The position numbers and the translations under genes are program-made. From NCBI GenBank assembly GCA_937889225.1, contig CALAST010000103.1:1-12511 (forward strand): DNA of 12,511 nucleotides, given 5' to 3'. Under the pieces are notes generated by a model that was not told the origin of the DNA, did not search any database, and saw only the letters and a list, made by a program, of their open reading frames with translations. The stretch's first letter is position 1, and each line of letters starts with the position of its first letter. Shown here in pieces: positions 4,962-12,509 of the stretch. The DNA comes from an uncultured Lachnobacterium sp. (lineage in GTDB: Bacteria; Bacillota; Clostridia; Lachnospirales; Lachnospiraceae).

Positions 4962-7382
4962 TTAGCTACGCAACTGAGCTCCTACATTCTTGCCAAGCTG
5001 TTTTAAAATTTTCTTTACGAATGCATCTACGGATTCTGTTGTAAATGCTTCATCCTTTGGAGTAAACACAATGCTGAATGCCATACTCTTTTGGTTCTCT
5101 GCAATCTGAGCACCTTCATAAATATCAAATAATTGAATGCTTGTAATATATTTGCAAGCTGCTTTCATAACGGTTTCAATTTCACCGCAAGTTACATTTT
5201 TATCAACTACGATAGCTAAGTCACGCTGTTCTTCCGGGAATTTTGGGAGCGGAGTAAATACGGATTTCTTGCCATACCATTGTGATAATGTCTGTAAATC
5301 CATTTCCATAATGTATGCAGGTGTACGAAGGTCACATTCATCTGCGATATCATAAGCCAATTTTCCAAAATATCCGATTGTTTCACCATTGCAGCTAATG
5401 GAAGCTGTCTGATATGGATGTAAAAATGTGTTGCTTGTCGGTGCATATTCAAATGTAAGATGAAGTACATCTGCTACTTTTTCTGCAATGCCTTTCATAG
5501 TATAGAAAGATTCTTTTTCGCCAAATAATGCAACACAAAGTGTTTCTCTTTCATCAGGATAAGCTACAAGCGGAAGTTCACCAGGGATGAATTTTCTTGC
5601 CACTTCAAACAATCTGCCTTCTAAGTTGCCTTTTTTCTGATTACGTGCAACCGCATGAATCATAGAAGCTGCCAATGTGGTTCTCATTAAAGACAATTCT
5701 TCGCTGATTGGGTTCATAATACGGATTGCATGGCGTTCCGTTGCATCTTCCTGAAGTTTTAACATATCTAAATCAGATGGGGAGAAGAAGGAGTAATGGA
5801 TACATTCATGTGCTCCTACGCTGCAAAGTGCTTTCTTCAAACGAAGAACGGTTTTCTGTTCTAAGTTTTCTCCACCTGTGGTAACTGCTGCACTTGCAAG
5901 GAATGTCGGAACAATATGTTCATATCCATAAAGACGAATCACTTCTTCTGCGATATCCTGATATCCTTCAATATCTTCACGGAATGCAGGAATCTGTAAA
6001 GTTAAATTGTCGCCATCAATTTTTGGCTCAAAATTCAAATTGTTCATAATGCGAAGAATATCTTCGTTTGGAACGACAATACCTAAGCATTTGTTCACTC
6101 TGTCAATGCTTACTGTAAGCTCTTTTGGTTCTACGCTGTTACCGGAATTTACATCTACATGGGTAGAAGCCACTTTGCCACAACCTAATTCTTCCATTAA
6201 GTGAAGTGCTCGTTTCATTGCCAAAACAGTAGAATATTCATCTACACCTTTTGCATAACGTGCACTCGAATCGGAAGATTTTCCAACGCTTCTGGAAGTT
6301 CTGCGGATATTGTCACGAGCAAATTTTGCACATTCGAATAATACGGTATTTGTGTTTTCACGGATTTCAGAGTTCAATCCACCCATAACCCCTGCCAATG
6401 CGACCGGTTTTACGCCATCGCAAATTAACATATTTGCATCGGTAAGTGTCAATTCATCTTCATCTAATGTCACGATTTTTTCACCATTATTTGCACGACG
6501 AACATGGATTTTGTTTCCTTCTAATGTTGTACAATCAAATGCATGCATTGGCTGACCAAGCTCTTTTAAAATATAGTTTGTGATGTCAACTACATTCGAA
6601 ATAGCGTTAATACCTACAAGCTCTAATCTTCTTCTCATCCAAAGTGGAGATTCTTCAATTTTTACATCCGTCACATAATGAGCACTATATCTTGGGCAAA
6701 GGTCAGGACAATCTACTTCTACGGTAAATCCATCTAATGTTTCCCCTGATTCCGTAAAGCTGATATCAAGCGGTTTTAATGGTTTTTCTAATACAGCAGC
6801 TACTTCTCTTGCGATACCATAAATACTCTGGCAATCTGGGCGGTTTGCAGTAATCGAAATATCAAAAATCCAATCATCCAAACCTAAGATTGGTTTTACA
6901 TCTGCCCCTACTTCTGCATCATCCGGCAAAACAAGAAGTCCATTGTAACCTGCACCCGGATACATATTTTCACTTACGCCTAATTCTACACCGGAACAAA
7001 GCATACCATGCGATTCATGACCTCTTAATTTGCCTTTTCCAATTGTCATAACACCTTCTACGGTTTTATGGTCTTTTGCTGTTGCATAAACGGTTGCACC
7101 TACTAAAGCTGCTGGGAATTTACCACCTGCTTTTACGTTATCTGCACCACAGCAAATCTGGAATGTGCCATGTTGTCCGCAATCCACCTGACATACATGT
7201 AAATGTGTATCCGGAATTGGCTCGCAAGTCAATACATGTCCAACTACAACCCTACTAATATCTTTTCCAACTTCATATAATTCTTCTACTTCGAAACCAC
7301 AAGAAAATAATTTTTCTTCTAATTCCTGTGGCGTAATATCGATATCCACATAATCCTTTAACCAACTAAGTGGTGTAATCAT
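4962..7382 (-). CDS. pheT: Phenylalanyl-tRNA synthetase beta subunit
   Basis: Beta chain of the alpha2-beta2 enzyme that charges tRNA-Phe. The 806-residue length is that of the full bacterial form. In order: an N-terminal segment; an EMAP II-like tRNA-binding domain (about 40-150, with VVVGHVLTCEPIPDTHLHVC and ICCGADNVKAG); the B3/B4 editing region (about 210-390, with SPLWMRRRLELVGI and QPMHAFD); the B5 domain; the catalytic-like core; and a C-terminal FDX-ACB domain (about 715-806, starting FPEEQRDLAIVVD) that binds the anticodon stem. ATG 7382 lies 23 bases after the pheS stop. Its ribosome binding site is weak: AAAGG is 14 bases away, so coupling to pheS is likely. No break or missing domain is visible. 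Confidence 0.97.
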   Translation of the reverse strand: MITPLSWLKDYVDIDITPQELEEKLFSCGFEVEELYEVGKDISRVVVGHVLTCEPIPDTHLHVCQVDCGQHGTFQICCGADNVKAGGKFPAALVGATVYATAKDHKTVEGVMTIGKGKLRGHESHGMLCSGVELGVSENMYPGAGYNGLLVLPDDAEVGADVKPILGLDDWIFDISITANRPDCQSIYGIAREVAAVLEKPLKPLDISFTESGETLDGFTVEVDCPDLCPRYSAHYVTDVKIEESPLWMRRRLELVGINAISNVVDITNYILKELGQPMHAFDCTTLEGNKIHVRRANNGEKIVTLDEDELTLTDANMLICDGVKPVALAGVMGGLNSEIRENTNTVLFECAKFARDNIRRTSRSVGKSSDSSARYAKGVDEYSTVLAMKRALHLMEELGCGKVASTHVDVNSGNSVEPKELTVSIDRVNKCLGIVVPNEDILRIMNNLNFEPKIDGDNLTLQIPAFREDIEGYQDIAEEVIRLYGYEHIVPTFLASAAVTTGGENLEQKTVLRLKKALCSVGAHECIHYSFFSPSDLDMLKLQEDATERHAIRIMNPISEELSLMRTTLAASMIHAVARNQKKGNLEGRLFEVARKFIPGELPLVAYPDERETLCVALFGEKESFYTMKGIAEKVADVLHLTFEYAPTSNTFLHPYQTASISCNGETIGYFGKLAYDIADECDLRTPAYIMEMDLQTLSQWYGKKSVFTPLPKFPEEQRDLAIVVDKNVTCGEIETVMKAACKYITSIQLFDIYEGAQIAENQKSMAFSIVFTPKDEAFTTESVDAFVKKILKQLGKNVGAQLRS

Positions 7383-7405
7383 ATCTTTCTACCATGCCTT
7401 TCTCT

Positions 7406-8434
7406 TTATTTATCATTTAACTGATTCAACACTTTAATATCAGACTCAAACAACAACTTAATGTTATTAATACCATATTTTAACATAGCAGTACGTTCAA
7501 TACCGATACCAAATGCAAGACCGCTGTATTCTTCCGGGTCAATACCGCAGTTTTCCAAAACTTTGTTATTTACAATACCTGCACCTAAAATTTCAATCCA
7601 GCCTGTCCCTTTGCAAAGTTTACATCCTTTTCCACCACATTCGAAACAACTGCAATCCACTTCTACGGATGGTTCTGTAAATGGGAAATACGATGGACGC
7701 AATCTCGTTTTCGTACCTTCTCCGTAAATTTTCTCTACGAATTTGTCCAACATCCCCTGTAAATCACATAAAGTAATGCCTTTGTCTACAACAAGACCTT
7801 CCATTTGTGAGAACATTGGTGAATGTGTTGCATCATCGTCAGAACGGAATACTTTACCCGGAGATAAAATCTTAATTGGCGGTTTGGAGTTTTCCATAAC
7901 ATGAATCTGACCTGCAGAAGTCTGTGTACGAAGTAAAAATTCCGGTGATACGTAAAATGTATCCTGCATATCTCTTGCCGGATGGTCTTGTGGTGTATTT
8001 AAAGCTGTGAAATTATAGTAATCCGTTTCAATTTCTGTACCTTCGTAAATTTCAAATCCCATTCCTGCGAAAATATCAATAATTTCATTACGAACTAAGG
8101 TAATTGGATGTAAGTTCCCTTCTTTTGTGGTTACAGCCGGTAAAGAAATATCAATCTTTTCTGATTCATATCGTTCCTGTAACTCTTTTGCTTTCATTTT
8201 TTCATCTAATCCCAAAATGAAGTTCAATGCCCATTCTTTTAACTCGTTTACGCCTTTACCATAAGCGGCTTTTTCTTCTTTTGGAATATTTTTCATTTCT
8301 TTCATCAAAAGACCGATTTTTCCGGTCTTTCCATCTAAGAATTTTTTTCTGAATTCATAGACTTCTTTTGCAGAAGTAAGTTCTTCTGCACCCGCAATAA
8401 TTTCCTGCTTAATTGCTTCTAAATTTGCGTTCAT
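7406..8434 (-). CDS. pheS: Phenylalanyl-tRNA synthetase alpha subunit
   Basis: Catalytic chain of phenylalanyl-tRNA synthetase (ATP-dependent Phe-tRNA formation). I place the start at ATG 8434 (MNANLEAIKQEII), preceded by AAAGGAG at a good distance. A longer in-frame extension to 8485 runs back towards the T-box terminator and has no such site. This gives 342 residues, standard for PheS. Residues 1-100 are the helical, probably coiled-coil, tRNA-binding arm. Class II motif 2 is seen as VFRSDDDATHSPMFSQMEG and motif 3 as GLAFGIGIERTAML. The Cys-rich CSCFECGGKGCKLCKGTGW stretch before motif 3 is common in Firmicute PheS. Expression should be controlled by the T-box leader upstream. Confidence 0.97.
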   Translation of the reverse strand: MNANLEAIKQEIIAGAEELTSAKEVYEFRKKFLDGKTGKIGLLMKEMKNIPKEEKAAYGKGVNELKEWALNFILGLDEKMKAKELQERYESEKIDISLPAVTTKEGNLHPITLVRNEIIDIFAGMGFEIYEGTEIETDYYNFTALNTPQDHPARDMQDTFYVSPEFLLRTQTSAGQIHVMENSKPPIKILSPGKVFRSDDDATHSPMFSQMEGLVVDKGITLCDLQGMLDKFVEKIYGEGTKTRLRPSYFPFTEPSVEVDCSCFECGGKGCKLCKGTGWIEILGAGIVNNKVLENCGIDPEEYSGLAFGIGIERTAMLKYGINNIKLLFESDIKVLNQLNDK

Positions 8435-8494
8435 TGCTTTCTCTCCTTTTAAAATTTGATAAATTAAAACGAAGTGCTTTCCCACTTTACCAAA

Positions 8495-8530
8495 TAAAAA
8501 ATCCCTTGTATGCTAAATAACATACAAGGG
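8495..8530 (-). terminator. T-box-controlled intrinsic terminator
   Basis: Arms CCCTTGTATG and CATACAAGGG (minus strand, 8530-8521 and 8512-8503) form a perfect 10-bp stem with an 8-base loop, followed by a U run. It is the default stop that the antiterminator of the T-box competes with; it ends about 60 bases before the pheS start. Confidence 0.92.
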
Positions 8531-8780
8531 ACGAACAAATTCCGTGGTACCACCCTTTTTTCTGTAACTATTTTTGTTTACAGACACTCTTTCCTGCGTA
8601 ACGTGCAGCATTCGTCACAAACTACTGAATCATAAAACGTTCATCTGTGCAGCTCCTGTGGGAAATTCGATTCCTATCTTACCTTAAGGGAACTTTCAGC
8701 CGCCGATTCCCTCTCTCTGAAAAAAGCATAGTTCACTACTGATACACATTCATTGCCTTTAGTTAATATAGTTAAAATCT
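8495..8780 (-). promoter_or_regulatory. T-box riboswitch specific for uncharged tRNA-Phe
   Basis: This leader RNA reads uncharged tRNA and controls pheST. Elements in order on the minus strand: AGUAG box, AGAGAG, a distal stem-loop (AGGGAA/UUCCCU around a GGCGGCUGAAAG loop), a specifier region, GAAC, a second AGUAG, a CGUUA box, and the T box AAGGGUGGUACCACGG (8557-8542). The specifier reads GAAU-UUC-CCAC, with UUC at 8664-8662, a Phe codon, matching the downstream genes. UGGU in the T-box bulge fits an ACCA tRNA end (discriminator A). Uncharged tRNA-Phe should stabilise the antiterminator and allow transcription into pheS. The 5' boundary is inferred from the promoter. Confidence 0.93.
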
Positions 8781-8786
8781 TTTCAT

Positions 8787-8815
8787 ATTTTAACATAAGC
8801 GATGAAAAACTGCAA
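8787..8815 (-). promoter_or_regulatory. Candidate promoter of the T-box-pheST unit
   Basis: TTGCAG (8815-8810), 17-base spacer, TAAAAT (8792-8787) on the minus strand. The start would be near 8780, just before the first T-box elements. It begins 9 bases beyond the stop codon of the upstream SpoIID-domain gene, with no terminator between, so some read-through is possible. Confidence 0.6.
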
Positions 8816-8823
8816 GTTTTTTC

Positions 8824-10530
8824 TTATTCAATTTTCTTAATTGCTACATTACTATAATAATATTTTACAATCTCTTTATATCCAAATCCTTTCTTTGCCA
8901 TTGCATTTGCTCCATACTGACTTAAGCCAATTCCGTGCCCAAAACCACCGCCTTGCAACGTAATCGTGCCATTTTCTGTATGCAATACCTCAAAACATGC
9001 ACTTGGCAATGTAGAAAAATCGGTTCGGATAGATTCGTTATTTAACACTATTTCTGAAAGATAATTCCCCAATTTATTTCGAATTTCCCCCTCTTTTATC
9101 AGGGTTTCCTGTCCGTTTTCATAATGTAACAACAATTCTGTAATGTAACCGGCATTGTTTCGCTTTTGGACTTCTATAGATTGCAGCAATCCCTTTTGTG
9201 TGTCTTTGATTTGTGAAATATCCAATTTTGCCTGCCATCGATAATAAGGTGATTCTGTGTCATAACAGTCATATGTATTTCTTATGTAATTAGAAAAATC
9301 ACCGTTCTGGGATAAATTCAACTGATTTGCCGTATCCAATCCCATTACGGAAATATAGGCTCTATTATCTGTTCCCCACACAGAAAGGTCATTTGTAACA
9401 CCCGGACTTGTAGAATAATAATAACAGGTAATTAATGAGCCATTACACGAAACAACCTCTCTTTTTGTTTCTTCTACTGCCAAATTTGTTTTTTCGGAAG
9501 GCACTTGTTTATGGTATACCTGAAAAGAAGTGCTATCGTCCATATTTGCACCATATTTCGCATAAGAAGCATTATGCATTTGTGCATAGGCATAAGTTCT
9601 TGCACATACAGCTTGTGCTTTTAGTGCTTCCGGTTCGAACGAAGATGGCATTTCCGATGGAAGCACATATTTTAAATAAGTTTCCATATCCACAGTATTT
9701 ATCAAAATAATCCCCTCTTCCGTTTGCAAAATCCGAAAACTTCCCTGATATGCTTCTCCTGATGTTGCTCCATTCGCATCGCAAAGAAAAAGTCCCTGTT
9801 CATCGGTCACTTCTAATACGTTTATATTTTGTGCCTGCATTTGTGCTTTTGCAGAAATAACTTCTTGTGTGGATTGCTTTTTTACATAAACATCCGAATA
9901 AAATAAGGAGTTTCCATTTTTAATAATGACGCGAACATCTTGCGGCATAGTATCTTCTTCCAATAAAATAGCAGACACTTGTCCCTCTTGCAAGATACAT
10001 TTGATTTTTGAAGCTCCAATTACAAATGCACCCCAATCAGTTTGTTGTACATTGCCTTCTATTATTTTATAGACAGGAACATCTTCTTTGCGGTTCAGCA
10101 CATTTGTATTATCAAGTGTCAATGTGTTTTCGTTATAACTGGTTAGTACACCTGTTTTTCCATCGGGTTTTAGCCGAATTTTTGAAATGTCCATTCCATC
10201 TATGACAATATCTGCAATTCCAAAAAGTTCTTCTGAGCTCTCCCCCTCCACCGTATATATTTCATTTTTATGTAAAAATGTTATTTTTTTCTCTTTTGAA
10301 GAAATTAAAAATGCATTTTCTAAGATAACAGTTTCTCCTGTTTCCAAAGACTGTTGAAAAAACCATGGTCCGTCTTGTTTTACGGAGGCTTCTTTTGCAT
10401 CTTTCATTAGTTTTGATAAAATCATTCCTGTTGCAATCAGACTAACGATTACAAGTACAATCAAAAGTAACAGCATTTTTTTTAGTTTTCTGTCAAATTT
10501 CATAAAATTTCCGGTTGTCAAAACAACCAT
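8824..10530 (-). CDS. Membrane-anchored SpoIID/LytB-domain protein
   Basis: SpoIID proteins are lytic transglycosylases that remodel peptidoglycan, best known in engulfment during sporulation. Here a short cytosolic start is followed by one membrane segment (residues about 19-40). About 230 residues of mainly beta-type sequence without a recognised domain come next, then the SpoIID region: INTVDMETYLKYVLPSEMP (277-295, E293 matching the catalytic Glu), ALKAQAVCARTYAYA, STSPGVTNDLSVWG and the C-terminal GGGFGHGIGLSQYGA (527-541). At 568 residues it is much longer than classical SpoIID (about 340), so I do not use that symbol. The STSPG motif has Tyr where many members have His. The start is uncertain: ATG 10530 is only one base from AGGAG, TTG 10521 is 10 bases away, and ATG 10503 has only a weak GGA. 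Confidence 0.85.
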   Translation of the reverse strand: MVVLTTGNFMKFDRKLKKMLLLLIVLVIVSLIATGMILSKLMKDAKEASVKQDGPWFFQQSLETGETVILENAFLISSKEKKITFLHKNEIYTVEGESSEELFGIADIVIDGMDISKIRLKPDGKTGVLTSYNENTLTLDNTNVLNRKEDVPVYKIIEGNVQQTDWGAFVIGASKIKCILQEGQVSAILLEEDTMPQDVRVIIKNGNSLFYSDVYVKKQSTQEVISAKAQMQAQNINVLEVTDEQGLFLCDANGATSGEAYQGSFRILQTEEGIILINTVDMETYLKYVLPSEMPSSFEPEALKAQAVCARTYAYAQMHNASYAKYGANMDDSTSFQVYHKQVPSEKTNLAVEETKREVVSCNGSLITCYYYSTSPGVTNDLSVWGTDNRAYISVMGLDTANQLNLSQNGDFSNYIRNTYDCYDTESPYYRWQAKLDISQIKDTQKGLLQSIEVQKRNNAGYITELLLHYENGQETLIKEGEIRNKLGNYLSEIVLNNESIRTDFSTLPSACFEVLHTENGTITLQGGGFGHGIGLSQYGANAMAKKGFGYKEIVKYYYSNVAIKKIE

Positions 10531-10583
10531 TCTCCTTTCTCTTGAAAAATCTTACTTGACACTTGATAAAGCTATCTATGAGC

Positions 10584-10603
10584 ATCCTTTGTATATAAAG
10601 GAT
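10584..10603. repeat. Perfect short inverted repeat upstream of the SpoIID-domain gene
   Basis: ATCCTTT and AAAGGAT, 7 bp each, flank a 6-base AT-rich spacer, 53 bases upstream of the first possible start. It could be an operator or a small leader hairpin. I could not recognise a sigma-A, sigma-E or sigma-G promoter in 10531-10680, and I see no gene there beyond weak short ORFs. Confidence 0.35.
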
Positions 10604-10680
10604 AATGTCACCCCCTATTAACAACCACTATAAACAAATTAGAATAATCCACATAACATTCATTTATTTTCTGATAAGTA

Positions 10681-10716
10681 ATATAAAAGGAGCTACTTAA
10701 TTAAAAGCAGCTCCTT
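10681..10716 (-). terminator. Terminator of the structured RNA
   Basis: Minus-strand arms AAGGAGCT (10716-10709) and AGCTCCTT (10694-10687) form an 8-bp stem with a 14-base AU-rich loop and a following UUUUAU run. It separates the RNA gene from the SpoIID-domain gene on the same strand. Confidence 0.8.
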
Positions 10717-10744
10717 AATCTTATGTGACTTGAAATCTTCTGTA

Positions 10745-10780
10745 TATCAAAAGTCCTTTGTACTTCAAAAGTCTTTTGTA
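10745..10780 (-). repeat. Tandem 18-bp palindromic repeat in the structured RNA
   Basis: Two adjacent 18-bp units, 10745-10762 and 10763-10780, match at 15 positions. Each contains a near-palindrome (CAAAAG, one base, then CTTTTG or its variant), so each can fold into a small hairpin or pair with the CAAAAG at the RNA 5' end. Confidence 0.65.
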
Positions 10781-11001
10781 AAAACCCAAAATGCCGTTTC
10801 CTACAATTTAGACCCCTAGCAAAAAGGCTAGGTGGGTGACCGCAGCTTACTTTCTGCCTTCCGCTGATACGAGGCGGCCTGACATCCGGCAAGTCATATA
10901 GGAATCCCGTAAAAGGTAATGTAGGTTCTAAATATATAGGATTGTCGTACATTTCAGGTATTTTTACCATTAACAAATCTAAATTTCTTTTGTATGAACT
11001 T

Positions 11002-11030
11002 ATTATACTGTAAACCTGCCAGTAATTCAA
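11002..11030 (-). promoter_or_regulatory. Promoter of the structured RNA
   Basis: TTGAAT (11030-11025), 17-base spacer and perfect TATAAT (11007-11002) on the minus strand. The start is expected near 10995, three bases before the first predicted helix. It is divergent from the cheY-like operon. Confidence 0.75.
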
Positions 11031-11098
11031 TAGGAAAATTTTGAAATATTTATATAAATTTTTTTAGTAAAATTTAGGCAAAAAAACTTTTAAAAGCA

Positions 11099-11127
11099 TT
11101 GCCTTATATTTTTTCTTGGTGTAAAAT
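11099..11127 (+). promoter_or_regulatory. Candidate promoter of the CheY-like operon
   Basis: TTGCCT (11099-11104), 17-base spacer, TAAAAT (11122-11127). The start would be near 11134, just upstream of the ribosome binding site. A 10-bp palindrome CTTTTAAAAG (11087-11096) abuts the -35. I see no match to the flagellar sigma-D consensus. Confidence 0.55.
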
Positions 11128-11158
11128 AAATCATAAAGTATCGGAAAGGAGTTCGCAT

Positions 11159-11536
11159 ATGAACATTAACAATGCAAGAATCTTGATATGCGACGATTCA
11201 ATTTTAGCTCGCAAACAATTAAAAGACATTATTTTAACTGTCGGAAATCCGACTATTGTAGAAGCAAGCGATGGTGCAAAAGCAGTTGCCGCTTATAAGG
11301 AACACAAACCTGATTTTGTTTTTTTGGACATTGTAATGCCAAATATGGATGGCAATGCTGCGATTAAACAAATTATGGAATTTGATTCACATGCAAAGAT
11401 TGTTGTTGTATCTTCTGTCGGAACAACAGCACAATTAAAAAGTGCCATTGAGGCGGGTGTTTTAGACTTCGTACAGAAACCACTTGCCGAAGTCCACGTT
11501 ACTCATATACTGGAAAAATATTTACTAGGGGATTAA
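11159..11536 (+). CDS. CheY-like single-domain response regulator
   Basis: A 125-residue receiver domain without an output domain. The acidic pair D12-D13 (LICDDS), the phospho-acceptor D57 (FLDIVMPNMDG), the switch Ser at VVVSSVGT (85-86) and K107-P108 (FVQKP) are all present, so it should be phosphorylated by a histidine kinase or acetyl phosphate and signal through protein contact. ATG 11159 is preceded by AAAGGAG (11145-11151) at 7 bases; an upstream in-frame start at 11099 has no such site. It forms an operon with the downstream CheX-like gene, 3 bases apart. The pair suggests a phosphorylated regulator with its own dephosphorylating or partner protein. No kinase or other che gene is in the window, so a role in chemotaxis is not shown. 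Confidence 0.9.
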   Translation: MNINNARILICDDSILARKQLKDIILTVGNPTIVEASDGAKAVAAYKEHKPDFVFLDIVMPNMDGNAAIKQIMEFDSHAKIVVVSSVGTTAQLKSAIEAGVLDFVQKPLAEVHVTHILEKYLLGD

Positions 11537-11539
11537 ACT

Positions 11540-12454
11540 ATGTATACGCAATTTTTCGGAAATTATTTAATTTCCAGAGAATTAATTACACACGAACAAT
11601 TAATTAGTGCTCTTTCAAGACAAAACCATGAAGTTGTGCATCTTAGTACGTTGGCACTTTATTCCGGTTTTATGTCTCCTTACGAAGTGGAAGAAATTAC
11701 AGAATTACAACTTATGGAAGGTCGAAAATTTAGTGAACTGTCCATTGAAAAAGGTTATCTTACCAAAGAGCAGGTTTTGGAGCTGCTTCGTTCAGAAAGT
11801 CCAAACTTTTTGGTTATTGGACAAATCCTCTTACGAGACGGCATTTTCACCTACAAAAGTTTAAGCGAAGCTTTTATTGATTATCGCTCTTCCAGCGAAT
11901 TTTTTGAATTAGAATTAGATGATAAAAACTGTGATTTTGTTCAAAAATTAATTGACAGCTTTTTAATTTTATCTGAATCGGCAATCTCAACATTTGGAAA
12001 GACTTATTTGACATTGTTATTTAACAATTTGATTCGTAATATCGGAGATGATTTCACTGCACTTCCACCTACACAGGTAACAGAATTTTCTTGTCATAAT
12101 TGCGTAAAACAAGCTGTTATGGGCAATTATAATTTAAATTCATATATCTGCATGGGAGATGGAACTGCACTCTCTTTTGCGGAACGTTATGCAAGAGAGC
12201 CATTTAATGAAGTAAATGAATATGTAAAAGCTTGTTTAGAAGATTTCTTAAATGTACATAACGGATTATTTCTTGTAAATGCGTCGAACAACGATGCTAA
12301 TGAACTTACTTTAGGATTTCCACAAGTTCCGGAAGATATTATCATGGTATTTGAAAATCCAACTTACTATTTCCCTGTGATGTATCCATTTGGAACTGTT
12401 CATTTCTTAATAGAACTTCAAAACATTAATGAAATAGAAAGTATTTATCTCTAA
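11540..12454 (+). CDS. Four GspE-N/MshEN-like repeats fused to a CheX-like domain
   Basis: Cytosolic 304-residue protein; no signal peptide or membrane segment. Residues 6-116 are four degenerate copies of the LGxxLxxxGxIxxxxLxxALxxQ repeat of GspE/PilB N-termini and MshEN domains, at about 6-28, 35-57, 64-86 and 93-116. MshEN pairs bind c-di-GMP in known proteins, but the Arg/Leu-Gly start of the motif is poorly kept here, so binding is uncertain. Residues about 145-300 look like a CheC/CheX-type domain: GDGTALSFAERYA, then DFLNVHNG (235-242), then LTLGFPQV. The catalytic E-x-x-N of CheX phosphatases appears as D235-x-x-N238, so activity is open. ATG 11540 has AGGGG 8 bases upstream inside the end of the CheY-like gene. 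The obvious partner is that regulator. Confidence 0.7.
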   Translation: MYTQFFGNYLISRELITHEQLISALSRQNHEVVHLSTLALYSGFMSPYEVEEITELQLMEGRKFSELSIEKGYLTKEQVLELLRSESPNFLVIGQILLRDGIFTYKSLSEAFIDYRSSSEFFELELDDKNCDFVQKLIDSFLILSESAISTFGKTYLTLLFNNLIRNIGDDFTALPPTQVTEFSCHNCVKQAVMGNYNLNSYICMGDGTALSFAERYAREPFNEVNEYVKACLEDFLNVHNGLFLVNASNNDANELTLGFPQVPEDIIMVFENPTYYFPVMYPFGTVHFLIELQNINEIESIYL

Positions 12455-12456
12455 AA

Positions 12457-12485
12457 CGTATTTATTCAGTACCTTCATAAATACG
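12457..12485 (-). terminator. Hairpin at the window end, probably a minus-strand terminator
   Basis: CGTATTTAT (12457-12465) and ATAAATACG (12477-12485) form a perfect 9-bp stem with an 11-base loop. In the minus direction it is followed by TTTTAG, in the plus direction by no T run. It therefore suits a gene entering from the right, and may also shield the 3' end of the CheX-like gene. Confidence 0.5.
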
Positions 12486-12509
12486 ATGCAAAAATCCATT
12501 CCAGATTGC
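12462..12509 (-). CDS. Possible 3' end of a convergent gene cut by the window
   Basis: A minus-strand frame open from the right edge ends with TAA at 12464-12462 and reads AIWNGFLHRIYEGTE. The terminator-like hairpin overlaps its last codons. Fifteen residues are too few to name a family. Another frame ends at TGA 12478-12476, so the reading frame is a guess based on the hairpin position. Confidence 0.3.
   Translation of the reverse strand, partial: AIWNGFLHRIYEGTE

Larger units (their letters stand above)
10681..10996 (-). ncRNA. Structured non-coding RNA, about 310 nt, possibly raiA-motif
   Basis: A strong promoter and a terminator bracket a stretch with no good ORF (a 109-codon frame here has no ribosome binding site or protein character) and a GC-rich core at about 10800-10910 in an AT-rich region. 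Helices seen in the minus-strand RNA are CAAAAG/CUUUUG (10992-10987 with 10771-10766), nested GUAAAAA/UUUUUAC (10967-10961 with 10784-10778), CCUACA/UGUAGG (10925-10920 with 10805-10800), CCGC/GCGG around a CUCGUAUCA loop, and CCUAGC/GCUAGG (10832-10827 with 10820-10815). The outermost helix begins at the predicted 5' end. Such a large, structure-rich RNA suggests a raiA-motif RNA, with 6S RNA as the alternative. I cannot decide from memory. It is not tmRNA, RNase P or SRP RNA by the hallmarks I know. Confidence 0.7.

Noticed and set aside
10530..10585. Short minus-strand ORF starting ATG 10585, overlapping the SpoIID-domain start
   Set aside because: No properly spaced ribosome binding site, and it runs into the SpoIID-domain gene in another frame; most likely chance.
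10701..11030. 109-codon minus-strand ORF
   Set aside because: It lies inside the structured RNA, has no ribosome binding site, its start lies in the promoter region, and the peptide looks non-natural (for example a run of Arg, Pro and Cys from the GC-rich RNA core).
11087..11096. CTTTTAAAAG palindrome as an operator of the CheY-like operon
   Set aside because: A 10-bp AT-rich palindrome is expected by chance in this DNA; its position next to the -35 is suggestive but not enough.
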